Notes under the pieces: generated by a model
Databases searched by the model: none
What the model saw: the letters and a program-made list of their open reading frames with translations, nothing else
Told to the model about the DNA's origin: nothing
Source: an uncultured Clostridia bacterium
GTDB taxonomy: Bacteria > Bacillota > Clostridia > UBA1381 > UBA9506
Direction: 5' to 3'
Assembly: GCA_934438075.1 (NCBI GenBank)
Contig: CAKSBF010000011.1
Location: forward strand, 19,941 to 83,940
Length of the DNA: 64,000 bases
Program-made: the position numbers and the translations under genes
Shown: in pieces, positions 52,493 through 60,944 of the stretch
Numbering within the stretch: position 1 is the first letter of the stretch
How the letters are laid out: the number at the start of each line of letters is the position of its first letter

Positions 52493-53587
52493 TCAATCGC
52501 CAAAGCAAATACCGATTCCCTTTGCAACGTTTACCAATTCGCAGTTTGGATCAACGCCTTTATTCTTGCCGATGACATCTTCTAAAGATTCATAGGACAT
52601 TTTGTCGCCCTTTAGGGTAACCATATTGCCGAATTTTCCTTCCATCAGCAATTCAACAGCGGCAGCACCGTAGCGAGTGGAAAGAATACGGTCGTGTGCT
52701 GTTGGTGTGCCGCCACGCTGGATATGTCCCAAAATGGTGGCGCGTGATTCCAGCCCAACTAATTTTTCCAGTTCATCGGCAATTTTTGTACCGATTCCGC
52801 CGAGACGAATGGGATCAGGACTATCTTCAATCACCTTGCTGACATGCATTTCACCGGTGATGGATTTTGCGCCTTCGGCAACAACGACCACGCTGAATTT
52901 GCGTCCCGCTTCTTTGCGTGCAGTCAGTGAATCTGCGATTTTGTGAATGTCATAAGGAAGCTCGGGAATTAAAATAGCATCTGCGCCGCCGGCGATGCCT
53001 GCGGCAAGTGCAATCCAACCGGCATAACGTCCCATGACTTCCAACACCATAATACGATTATGGGATGCGGCGGTGGTGTGCAGGCGGTCAAGAGCTTCAC
53101 TTGCTACTCCGACAGCGGTATCAAATCCGAATGTATAATCGGTGCAGGCAAGGTCGTTGTCAATGGTTTTCGGTACTCCGACAACCTTTACACCCTTGCG
53201 TGCAAAATCACGTCCGCTGGTTAGGGTGCCGTCACCGCCGATAATTACCATAGCATCAATGCCGTTCTTTTTAATATTTTCAACGCCAACATCGGAAACG
53301 TCGCGGTATACTGTTTTACCATTTTCTTCAAACGGATATTGAAATAAATTATCTTTATTTGAACTGTTTAATATTGTTCCGCCGATGGGGAGAATTCCTG
53401 ATACGGAATCGAGATCAAGCGGAATGATGTTGTTGTGATACAGACCATTATAGCCTTGCATAAAACCGACAACCTCCAGCCCGTATTTTAAAATGGCGGT
53501 ACGGACAACAGCGCGGATTACGGGATTAAGTCCCGGGCAATCGCCGCCTCCGGTCATTACGCCGATTTTTTTGATAGTGTCAGACAT
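52493..53587 (-). CDS. pfkA: 6-phosphofructokinase (group III type)
   Basis: The 364-residue enzyme phosphorylates fructose 6-phosphate, the committed step of glycolysis. GGGDCPGLN opens the protein, GGDGT is at 117-121 and PKTIDND at 139-145. Gly in GGDGT is typical of ATP users, while the lysine before TIDND is typical of PPi users and of the mixed group III, so the phosphoryl donor cannot be fixed by reading. AGGAGG precedes ATG at 53587; an earlier in-frame start at 53626 is less likely. Confidence 0.93.
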   Translation of the reverse strand: MSDTIKKIGVMTGGGDCPGLNPVIRAVVRTAILKYGLEVVGFMQGYNGLYHNNIIPLDLDSVSGILPIGGTILNSSNKDNLFQYPFEENGKTVYRDVSDVGVENIKKNGIDAMVIIGGDGTLTSGRDFARKGVKVVGVPKTIDNDLACTDYTFGFDTAVGVASEALDRLHTTAASHNRIMVLEVMGRYAGWIALAAGIAGGADAILIPELPYDIHKIADSLTARKEAGRKFSVVVVAEGAKSITGEMHVSKVIEDSPDPIRLGGIGTKIADELEKLVGLESRATILGHIQRGGTPTAHDRILSTRYGAAAVELLMEGKFGNMVTLKGDKMSYESLEDVIGKNKGVDPNCELVNVAKGIGICFGD

Positions 53588-53618
53588 ATTGAGCCTCCTA
53601 AAATTATGATTTCCTGAA

Positions 53619-53634
53619 ATGTACACGTATACAT
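53619..53634. other. near-palindrome in the pfkA upstream region
   Basis: ATGTACACGTATACAT is symmetric except for one base pair of positions. It lies 32 bases upstream of the pfkA start and could be an operator or part of the promoter. Confidence 0.4.
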
Positions 53635-53697
53635 TCTACTCCTTTTTAGAAAAAATTTCAACATTTTTTGAAAAAAACTGTAATTTTTTCTCGAATG

Positions 53698-53706
53698 TGG
53701 TATAAT
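53698..53706 (+). promoter_or_regulatory. extended -10 promoter of the tsaC gene
   Basis: TGGTATAAT with a poor -35 region; it fits the tsaC-rimI-tsaD operon start. Confidence 0.5.
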
Positions 53707-53763
53707 GATGATATCTATTGGTGGCATTAGTATATCTTTATCTTTAACAATTCGGGTGAAATT

Positions 53764-54786
53764 ATGAGAACAAAATTGATAAAAATAAAATCAGAGGAAG
53801 ATTTTGAGCTGTTGCGTGAGCCGGCAAAATGTCTTGCCGAAGGCGGCTTGGTTGTGTTTCCTACGGAAACAGTATATGGCCTTGGGGCGAATGCACTGAT
53901 GCCGGGCAGTGTAAAAAATATTTACGCGGCTAAGGGCAGGCCGTCGGACAATCCGTTGATTGTTCATGTTGCAGCAAGGGAGCAGGCGTCACAGGTTGTT
54001 TCGGAAATACCTGAAGCGGCAAATCTTGTTATGGAAAAATTTTGGCCCGGACCGATTACTTTGGTTATGCCGAAAGGGGAATGTGTTCCTTCGGAGGTAA
54101 CAGCAGGTCTGCCGTCAGTGGCGGTTCGTTTTCCGTCGCATCCGGTTGCACGCAGGCTTCTGGAACTTGCGGCGGTTCCGGTGGCAGCGCCGAGCGCCAA
54201 TACATCAGGACGCCCCAGCCCCACTCGGGCGGAACACGTTCTGGAGGATTTGGATGGGCGTGTGGATTACATTATTGATGGTGGTAACTGTGCCGTGGGA
54301 CTGGAATCTACAGTGCTTGATACTACGGTAACTCCAACGCAGATTCTTCGCCCGGGCGGCGTTTCCAAGGAGGATTTGGAGGAGGTTTTAGGTGAGGTAA
54401 TTTATGATCCGGGACTTTCGGTACAAGGGGTAGCACCCAAAAGTCCGGGAATGAAATATAAGCATTATGCCCCGAAGGCGCAAATGATAATTATAGAAGG
54501 CAAAAATATTCGTACGGAATTACAAAAAAGGGCATTGCAGGCACATACAGACGGAAAAAAAGTGGGCATTTTAACTTGCGGTGCGGACTATGATGCCGAT
54601 ATTTTGTTATCGGGCAGTGCTGATGCTAAAGTTTATGCAGCACGATTATTTGATGCCCTGCGTGAATTTGATTTGCGCGGTGCCGACATTATTTTCGCAG
54701 AATTTCCGTTCGGCGAAAGTGGTATAGAGCCTGCGATACGCAATCGTATCTATAAGGCGGCGGGAGGAAATGTAATAAAATGCTGA
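53764..54786 (+). CDS. tsaC: L-threonylcarbamoyladenylate synthase (Sua5 type)
   Basis: The 340-residue enzyme makes threonylcarbamoyl-AMP from threonine, bicarbonate and ATP, the first step of t6A modification at tRNA position 37. The YrdC domain (about 15-205) has FPTETVYGLGANA, the KGRPSDNPLIVH segment and SANTSGRPSPT. A C-terminal Sua5 domain follows (about 210-340), making this the long form rather than short TsaC. It overlaps rimI by 7 bases; tsaD follows. It lacks a strong ribosome site. Confidence 0.93.
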   Translation: MRTKLIKIKSEEDFELLREPAKCLAEGGLVVFPTETVYGLGANALMPGSVKNIYAAKGRPSDNPLIVHVAAREQASQVVSEIPEAANLVMEKFWPGPITLVMPKGECVPSEVTAGLPSVAVRFPSHPVARRLLELAAVPVAAPSANTSGRPSPTRAEHVLEDLDGRVDYIIDGGNCAVGLESTVLDTTVTPTQILRPGGVSKEDLEEVLGEVIYDPGLSVQGVAPKSPGMKYKHYAPKAQMIIIEGKNIRTELQKRALQAHTDGKKVGILTCGADYDADILLSGSADAKVYAARLFDALREFDLRGADIIFAEFPFGESGIEPAIRNRIYKAAGGNVIKC

Positions 54787-55238
54787 TTCGGATGATGACA
54801 CAAGAAGATGTGGACGGCGTTCTGGCAGTGGAACGGGAATGTTTCAGCGAGCCTTGGACAAGGAATATGTTTTTGGGTGAACTGAAACAGAAGGCAGCTG
54901 TTTACCGTGTGGCAGAGGAAAACGGTACAATTGTCGGATATATGGGCATGTATCATGTCGCTGACGAGGGGCATATTACCAATGTGGCAGTGGCACGGAA
55001 GTTTCGCAGGCAGGGCATTGCGGGGGCTTTGATTTCGCACTTCCTCGATCTGGCTCGGCAATGGCAGCTGATTTTTCTGACGCTGGAAGTGCGCCGAGGC
55101 AATGATAGTGCCATAAGTTTATATCGAAAATATGGCTTTTGTGAGGTTGGCGTTCGCCCGCATTATTATGAAAATAAAGAAGATGCACTTTTGATGACTC
55201 GATTTTTACGGCAGGGAGAGGGACAATGTGGAGAATAA
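54780..55238 (+). CDS. rimI: ribosomal-protein-alanine N-acetyltransferase
   Basis: This 152-residue GNAT acetyltransferase matches RimI in length. The acetyl-CoA loop is RKFRRQGIAGAL, and EPWTRNMF and NDSAISLYRKYGF are family marks. It acetylates the N-terminal alanine of ribosomal protein S18. It lies between tsaC and tsaD, as it often does in Firmicutes, and overlaps both. Confidence 0.92.
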   Translation: MLIRMMTQEDVDGVLAVERECFSEPWTRNMFLGELKQKAAVYRVAEENGTIVGYMGMYHVADEGHITNVAVARKFRRQGIAGALISHFLDLARQWQLIFLTLEVRRGNDSAISLYRKYGFCEVGVRPHYYENKEDALLMTRFLRQGEGQCGE

Positions 55239-56238
55239 ATTAATTTTGGGGATAGAGTCCTCGTGTGATGAGACGGCGGCAGCGGTGGTGCAAAACGGCA
55301 GAGAGGTGCTTTCTAATGTTATTTCGTCACAGATTGATATTCACAAAAAGTATGGCGGTGTTGTGCCGGAGATTGCTTCGCGCAATCATATTTTAAATAT
55401 TTCTCAGGTGATTGACGGAGCACTGTCAGAAGCGGGGAAAAGCTTTGATGATTTAGATGCAGTTGCGGTAACCTATGGGCCAGGACTTATCGGTGCGCTG
55501 TTGGTGGGGGTATCTGCGGCAAAAGCTATTTGTGCGGCAAAAAAACTTCCGCTGGTTGCAGTGAATCATATCCACGGTCATATTGCAGCAAACTATATTA
55601 CACATCCTGAGCTAAAGCCTCCGTTTGTTTGTCTGGTGGCATCGGGCGGACATAGTCATATCGTATACGTAAAGGACTATCTGGATTTTGAAATATTAGG
55701 CCGAACGCGTGATGATGCAGCAGGTGAGGCGTTTGACAAGATTGCGCGCGTGCTGGGGCTGGGTTATCCGGGCGGCCCGAAAATCGAAAAACTGGCAGAA
55801 CAGGGAAAGACGGATGCGGTACATTTTCCGCAGGTAGAATTTTCTGATAATTGTTTTGATTTCAGTTTCAGCGGTGTAAAAACTGCGGTGATTAATCATT
55901 TGCACAAGCTGCAGCAGCGCGGAGAGTCTTATAAACCGGCAGATATTGCAGCAAGTTTTCAATATGCGGTTGTCAATGCGCTGACAGAACATACGGTGCG
56001 CGCGGCACAGGCAAAAGGTGCAGACAAACTGGTTTTGGCAGGCGGCGTAAGCGCAAATGGTGCACTTAGGCGGTCATTTGATGCTGCAGCGGAAAAAAAC
56101 GGTATGCAGCTTTATTATCCAAGACCGATTTTGTGTACGGACAATGCGGCTATGATTGCGAGTGCCGGTTATTATAAGGCACTTTCGGGGGATTATGCCG
56201 ACAGCACGCTGAACGCAACTGCAAATTTGAAATTGTAA
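55228..56238 (+). CDS. tsaD: tRNA N6-adenosine threonylcarbamoyltransferase
   Basis: The 336-residue TsaD transfers the threonylcarbamoyl group to A37 of ANN-decoding tRNAs, working with TsaB and TsaE. The motifs are GIESSCDETAAAVV, NHIHGH (metal histidines), SGGHSHIV, and GGVSANGALR. GTG 55228 with GGGAGAGGG in front is the start and overlaps rimI. Partners tsaB and tsaE are not in this operon. Confidence 0.96.
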   Translation: MENKLILGIESSCDETAAAVVQNGREVLSNVISSQIDIHKKYGGVVPEIASRNHILNISQVIDGALSEAGKSFDDLDAVAVTYGPGLIGALLVGVSAAKAICAAKKLPLVAVNHIHGHIAANYITHPELKPPFVCLVASGGHSHIVYVKDYLDFEILGRTRDDAAGEAFDKIARVLGLGYPGGPKIEKLAEQGKTDAVHFPQVEFSDNCFDFSFSGVKTAVINHLHKLQQRGESYKPADIAASFQYAVVNALTEHTVRAAQAKGADKLVLAGGVSANGALRRSFDAAAEKNGMQLYYPRPILCTDNAAMIASAGYYKALSGDYADSTLNATANLKL

Positions 56239-56264
56239 AAGTATTTTGGCTTGGAGGGAGAAAT

Positions 56265-57311
56265 ATGGCACGAAAGAAAAGGAAAAAGAACAGAGTCGGG
56301 TTCTTTATATCTTTGGCTGTGATAGCAGCGGCTGTAATAGGCGGCAGCGCTTTGATGAAGGACTATTCGGGGAGCCTGACAAATAGAATGATCTCATTTG
56401 CCGATACCTGTGAGGTGACAGTGGCAGCAGGAGCCTCAACGGCTCAGATTGCCAAAGAGCTGAAAAGCAAGGGAGTGGTTCGTTATCCATTATTCTTTCG
56501 CATTGTCTCTAAGCTGGGCGGTCATGATTCTCAATATAAACAAGGAACTTTTTTGCTTCCGGAAGCTGCCGGCTACCAAGCAATTTTTAACTGTTTGAGT
56601 GATCCTGCAAATGGACAGGCAAACAATATTCGTGTGACAATTCCCGAGGGATTTGAGTTTCGTCAGATAGCGGATCGGTTCGCAGAAAAGGGGTTGGTTG
56701 ATAAAAATGCATTTTATGCCGCAGCAGAAAATGCGGAGTTTGATTATGATTTTATCAAGGACATTCCCAAGCGGAAGAACCGCCTCGAGGGCTATTTGTT
56801 TCCGGACACCTATTCGTTTGTAAAAGGCACGGATACGGAAAAAACAATTATTGATGCCATGCTGGCACGGTTTAATGAGCTTGTGTATACGCCGGATCAT
56901 ATTTCGCGTGCGAAAGAACTTGGCATGAGTATGGATGAGGTAGTAACATTGGCGTCAGTTATTGAGCGTGAGGCTCTGGGGGACAGTGACCGCAAGGATG
57001 TATCAAGTGTTTTTCACAACAGGCTGAAAAGCAGTGATTTTCCTTATCTGCAGTCTTGTGCGACAGTGCAGTATATTTTAAAGGAACGTAAGGCGGTGCT
57101 GTCGGTTGCGGACACAAAAATTGATTCTCCCTACAACACTTACCGCAACAAAGGGTTGCCGGTAGGACCGATTGCTTCACCGGGTGCGGCTTCGGTTGAG
57201 GCAGCGCTTTATCCGAACAAAACGGATTATCTGTTTTTTGTAATGGGATCGGATGGCGTTCATCATTTTTCGAAAACTTATGAGGAGCATTTGGCAAATG
57301 AAAAAAAGTGA
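56265..57311 (+). CDS. mltG: endolytic peptidoglycan transglycosylase MltG
   Basis: The 348-residue membrane enzyme cuts glycan strands during cell-wall synthesis. A basic start and one membrane helix (about 11-28) precede the LysM-like part and the YceG domain, with EGYLFPDTYSF and the catalytic glutamate in ASVIEREA. KGLPVGPIASPG is a further family mark. TTGGAGGGAG precedes the start. It is exported, with its active domain outside. Confidence 0.95.
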   Translation: MARKKRKKNRVGFFISLAVIAAAVIGGSALMKDYSGSLTNRMISFADTCEVTVAAGASTAQIAKELKSKGVVRYPLFFRIVSKLGGHDSQYKQGTFLLPEAAGYQAIFNCLSDPANGQANNIRVTIPEGFEFRQIADRFAEKGLVDKNAFYAAAENAEFDYDFIKDIPKRKNRLEGYLFPDTYSFVKGTDTEKTIIDAMLARFNELVYTPDHISRAKELGMSMDEVVTLASVIEREALGDSDRKDVSSVFHNRLKSSDFPYLQSCATVQYILKERKAVLSVADTKIDSPYNTYRNKGLPVGPIASPGAASVEAALYPNKTDYLFFVMGSDGVHHFSKTYEEHLANEKK

Positions 57312-57327
57312 GCAAAAGGGAGCGGAA

Positions 57328-57831
57328 ATGTTAAAGAAAGATCGGGGCTTGATTTCGCACCCGTTTCCCCCGTTGTTTGATAAGAACTCGACAATATTGA
57401 TTTTGGGCAGCTTTCCGTCGGTGAAATCGCGTGAACAGCTTTTCTTCTACGGGCATCCGCAAAATAGGTTTTGGAAGGTGCTTGCCGCAGTGTTTGGAGT
57501 CAAAACGCCGGATGGGATAGATGAAAAGCGTAAATTTTTGCTTTCGCACCGCGTTGCATTGTGGGATGTGATTGCATCGTGTGAGATTACAGGCAGTGCG
57601 GATAGCAGTATTAAAAACGTACAGGCGAATGATCTGTCCTGCATTTTAAGCGGTGCGGATATCAAACAAATTTTTGTAAATGGTAAAACAGCGGAAAAAT
57701 ATTTTAATCAATATACCAAAGATGTGATTCATCGCGAAGCAGTTTGCCTTCCCTCTACCAGCCCGGCAAATGCGGCTTGGTCGTTAGAGCGATTAATAGA
57801 GGCGTGGAGCATTGTAAAAGAGAGTATGTAA
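57328..57831 (+). CDS. DNA-deoxyinosine glycosylase-like protein
   Basis: The 167-residue protein belongs to the uracil-DNA-glycosylase superfamily, close to deoxyinosine (Mug-like) glycosylases. It shows ILGSFPSVKSREQLFFYG, NRFWKVL, LWDVIASC and the C-terminal CLPSTSPANAA. It would remove deaminated adenine from DNA. Either ATG 57328 (GGGAG in front) or ATG 57298 could start the protein; the first gives the usual family N-terminus. It overlaps or adjoins the mltG end. Confidence 0.8.
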   Translation: MLKKDRGLISHPFPPLFDKNSTILILGSFPSVKSREQLFFYGHPQNRFWKVLAAVFGVKTPDGIDEKRKFLLSHRVALWDVIASCEITGSADSSIKNVQANDLSCILSGADIKQIFVNGKTAEKYFNQYTKDVIHREAVCLPSTSPANAAWSLERLIEAWSIVKESM

Positions 57832-57854
57832 TCATTAAAAAGGCATATGTTTCT

Positions 57855-57898
57855 GGGTCTGCCGCAAAATGGTGTCATTTTGCGGCAGATCCCTTTTA
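57855..57898. terminator. bidirectional terminator between convergent genes
   Basis: The arm TCTGCCGCAAAATG pairs perfectly with CATTTTGCGGCAGA around GTGT, extended by GGG/CCC with one bulge. It lies between the glycosylase gene and the araC-type gene. Confidence 0.85.
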
Positions 57899-58696
57899 CG
57901 CGTCTTTCATCTCCCCGGACTTTCGATATTGTGTCGGAGTTTTGCCGACTATACTTTTAAAGGTTCTGCAAAAGTACATAGATGAATGAAAGCCGCATGA
58001 CGCAGAAATTTTTTCCACAGACTGATTGGTTTCAGAAAGCAGATCGCAGGCACTTTGTATTTTTAGCAAGTGGATGTATCTCATAATGGATACACCGGTG
58101 TGGGCTTTGAAGAGACGACACAGGTAGTGTTTGGAAATATAGAACCGCTCGGCAATTTCCTCCAGTCCGGTAATGGTTTTATATTGGCAGCCAACATATT
58201 CGATAATATCGGAAAGCATTTTATTTTTGCTGCTGACAACGGAGGTGTCAGTGCTGATATTTTGTCGAAGCAGCGCTAAAATCTGGGCGAATACAATAAA
58301 ATTATCACAAGAACGTGAAAGTTCGTTTGTCAAACGCAGCAACTTGTCAAAATCCGCACTTTTAATATGAATTTTTTTATGCTCAAAACAGGATAAAAGC
58401 TGTTTTTGGGCTTCTTTGGTAAAATAACGCTCTATGTACTTTTCGCGGAATGTAATCAGGTAACGGGTAAAACCACCGCCGGCTGTGCTGTGAATCTCGT
58501 TTGGTTTTATTAATACCGTATCATGAGAGCGCAGTTCGGTTAAGGTGTCATTAATAATGTAGGTTCGGCTTCCTTTTTCCAAAATATAAATTTCAAAGGT
58601 GTTGTGATAATGCATGGCGGGCATATCCCAACCCTCGGAGCTTTCTGCAAAGTCAACGCTGATTTCTGAGTCGTAATATTCTTTTGAGGTAGGCAT
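57896..58696 (-). CDS. AraC-family transcriptional regulator
   Basis: The 266-residue regulator has an N-terminal cupin-like sensor domain (MHYHNTFEIYILEKG) and a C-terminal AraC double helix-turn-helix (about 165-262, AERFYISKHYLCRLFK). It is divergent from the GH4 glycosidase gene across 128 bases with paired promoters, so it probably activates that gene in response to a sugar. Its end lies in the shared terminator. Confidence 0.92.
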   Translation of the reverse strand: MPTSKEYYDSEISVDFAESSEGWDMPAMHYHNTFEIYILEKGSRTYIINDTLTELRSHDTVLIKPNEIHSTAGGGFTRYLITFREKYIERYFTKEAQKQLLSCFEHKKIHIKSADFDKLLRLTNELSRSCDNFIVFAQILALLRQNISTDTSVVSSKNKMLSDIIEYVGCQYKTITGLEEIAERFYISKHYLCRLFKAHTGVSIMRYIHLLKIQSACDLLSETNQSVEKISASCGFHSSMYFCRTFKSIVGKTPTQYRKSGEMKDA

Positions 58697-58728
58697 TTTA
58701 TCACCGCTTACATTCTTTTTATGTCAAT

Positions 58729-58757
58729 ATTGTATAATAACCATTCTAAAAAGTCAA
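58729..58757 (-). promoter_or_regulatory. promoter of the araC-type gene
   Basis: On the minus strand TTGACT and TACAAT are 17 bases apart. Confidence 0.6.
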
Positions 58758-58766
58758 TATATTTTA

Positions 58767-58795
58767 TTGTTTTTAGACTTAAATTGATGTATGAT
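58767..58795 (+). promoter_or_regulatory. promoter of the GH4 gene
   Basis: TTGTTT and TATGAT are 17 bases apart, weak in the -35, as expected for an activated promoter. Confidence 0.5.
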
Positions 58796-58824
58796 AAGGG
58801 CATCAAAAGAAAGGGGAGATTTTT

Positions 58825-60216
58825 GTGGTTTTTAAAGACAATAAGGTATCAGACATCAAAATTGCATATATCGGCGGCGGTTCACGCGGCTGGGCATGGG
58901 GGCTGATGAGTGATTTGGCTTCCTGTAGCGATATCAGCGGCGATGTGTATCTTTACGATATTGATTTTGAAGCGGCACAGCACAACGAAATTATCGGTAA
59001 TAAATTTAAAGATGCCGAGGGCGCAAAATCTGTTTGGAACTATAAGGCAGTGCAAACGCCGAAGGAGGCACTGACGGGTGCAAACTTTGTTATTATATCC
59101 ATTCTGCCGGGCACCTTTGACGAAATGGAGTCGGATGTACATACGCCGGAGAAATATGGTATTTACCAATCCGTTGGTGACACCTCCGGTCCGGGAGGAA
59201 TTGTTCGTGCAATGCGTACAATACCGATGTTTGAAGAAATTGCAGGTTATGTGAAGGAATATTGTCCGGACGCATGGGTAATCAACTACACCAACCCTAT
59301 GACTCTCTGTGTGAAGACTCTGTATCGTGTTTTCCCTGAAATTAAAGCATTTGGTTGCTGCCACGAGGTTTTTGGTACGCAGAAACTGCTGTCAAAAGTG
59401 GTTGAAGAAATGCTTGGGGAAGAAAAGGTTGACCGCAGTGAAATTAAAGTTAATCCGGTTGGCGTAAATCATTTTACATGGCTGACAACTGCGACTTATC
59501 ATGATATAGATTTATTCCCATATTATAAAAAATTCTGTGAGGAGCATCCTGATGGCTACGTTGAGGGAAAAGTGGATGACAATTGGTTAAACAGCTTTTT
59601 CTGCTCAATGGAGAAAGTAAAGATGGATTTATTCCAGAAATTTGGCTGGATTGCTGCAGCCGGAGATCGTCATTTGGCAGAATTTTGTGAGGGTAAATGG
59701 TATCTGGAGAGCCCGGAGCGCGTAAAAGAAATGCGTTTTGGCTTAACACCGGTATCCTGGAGAAAAGAAGATTTGCAGAAGCGTTTAGAGCACAGCGCAA
59801 AGAAAATGAGCGGTGAAGAGAAAGTTGAGATTAACGGAACAGGCGAAGAAGGGGTTAATCAGATTCGGGCTTTGCTTGGATTAATAGACCTGGTTACCAA
59901 TGTAAACGTTCCGAACCGCGGACAAATTCCAAATCTGCCGATGGGTGCAGTTGTTGAGACCAATGCTGTATTTCGTGCAAACAGCATGAAACCGGTGCTG
60001 GCAGGAGAGATTCCGCAAACGATTTATCCGTTGATTGCAAGAGTATGCGGTGAGCAGGAAATAGTTTCGGCTGCTATTGCAGCACGTGACGTGGAGAAGA
60101 TATTTATAGCTTTTGCAAATGATCCGTTGGTCACTTGCGGCATGGCAGATGCAAGAAAACTATTTGATGAAATGTGCAGAAACACAGCAAAATATTTGAC
60201 GATGTATCAATTTTAA
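58825..60216 (+). CDS. glycoside hydrolase family 4 (alpha-glucosidase/alpha-galacturonidase-like)
   Basis: The 463-residue enzyme is a GH4 glycosidase needing NAD and a divalent metal. The NAD loop is YIGGGSRGW, with NPM near residue 157, metal ligands Cys179-His180 in CCHEVFG, and His216 in VGVNHF. The Cys-His-Glu-Val form is, as I recall, linked to AglA-type alpha-glucosidase and LplD-type alpha-galacturonidase. The pectin-like context and the LplB/LplC permeases favour the latter. It starts at GTG 58825 with AAGGGGAG in front. It acts in the cytoplasm. Confidence 0.85.
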   Translation: MVFKDNKVSDIKIAYIGGGSRGWAWGLMSDLASCSDISGDVYLYDIDFEAAQHNEIIGNKFKDAEGAKSVWNYKAVQTPKEALTGANFVIISILPGTFDEMESDVHTPEKYGIYQSVGDTSGPGGIVRAMRTIPMFEEIAGYVKEYCPDAWVINYTNPMTLCVKTLYRVFPEIKAFGCCHEVFGTQKLLSKVVEEMLGEEKVDRSEIKVNPVGVNHFTWLTTATYHDIDLFPYYKKFCEEHPDGYVEGKVDDNWLNSFFCSMEKVKMDLFQKFGWIAAAGDRHLAEFCEGKWYLESPERVKEMRFGLTPVSWRKEDLQKRLEHSAKKMSGEEKVEINGTGEEGVNQIRALLGLIDLVTNVNVPNRGQIPNLPMGAVVETNAVFRANSMKPVLAGEIPQTIYPLIARVCGEQEIVSAAIAARDVEKIFIAFANDPLVTCGMADARKLFDEMCRNTAKYLTMYQF

Positions 60217-60240
60217 TTTGCTGAGGTTCAAGTTTTAAAT

Positions 60241-60284
60241 AAAGAAGTTATCGCATGAATGAGTCTTGCGGTAACTTCTTTTTC
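60241..60284 (+). terminator. terminator after the GH4 gene
   Basis: AAAGAAGTTATCGCA pairs with TGCGGTAACTTCTTT (one G-U pair), then TTTC. Confidence 0.85.
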
Positions 60285-60368
60285 TTTATAGGTTAAGGAG
60301 TTTTTTGCAATATTACCCGTAAACAAGGCATAGAATATATTATGAGCAGCCGAAAGGATGGGTATGCT

Positions 60369-60830
60369 ATGAAATTGTTTTTCGCGGAAAACCGAAATAA
60401 GATATTGCTTCTGGTTTTCATCAGTTTAGTTTTTCTTTTGTGGGGACGGGTTATAGTTCGTGTAATTAATGAAAATAACCGTATCTGCGATTTAACTACC
60501 GTACAGGCACGGATTCAATGTGCGGCAAGTTTTGGATGGGAGGCGGATCCTTCCACCGAAACTGTGCAGAAGGTAAAAATACCGCAGGAATTTGACGAGG
60601 TATTTGAGGAATATAATAAGCTGCAAAAAATGTGCGGATTTGACCTAAGACGTTACCGGGGCAAAACAGCGGAACGTTATACCTACATTGTGCGGAATTT
60701 TCCTTATGAAACATCGGAGCCTGTTTATGTCAATCTGTATATTTATCAAAACACGATGATTGCCGGCGATTGTATGACAAGAGCGCTGGATGGTTTTATG
60801 CTCCCGATAGACAGACGTTTTTCGCCGTAA
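60369..60830 (+). CDS. DUF4830-like membrane-anchored protein
   Basis: The protein has 153 residues, with one N-terminal membrane helix (about 10-30) and an extracytoplasmic domain with PVYVNLYIYQNTMIAGDC, resembling DUF4830. The function is unknown. AAAGGATGGG precedes ATG 60369, so the longer start at 60342 is less likely. It stands alone between two terminator/promoter regions, upstream of htrA. Confidence 0.6.
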   Translation: MKLFFAENRNKILLLVFISLVFLLWGRVIVRVINENNRICDLTTVQARIQCAASFGWEADPSTETVQKVKIPQEFDEVFEEYNKLQKMCGFDLRRYRGKTAERYTYIVRNFPYETSEPVYVNLYIYQNTMIAGDCMTRALDGFMLPIDRRFSP

Positions 60831-60944
60831 TATTTTCTTCACAATGTTTTCACCAAAGCTTCACCTTTTCATCCTTTTCGTGACACAAATGCATGCTATT
60901 CTAAGCTTGTAAAAAGAAAGAGAGTTTTAAAGGAGGCTGTGGTT

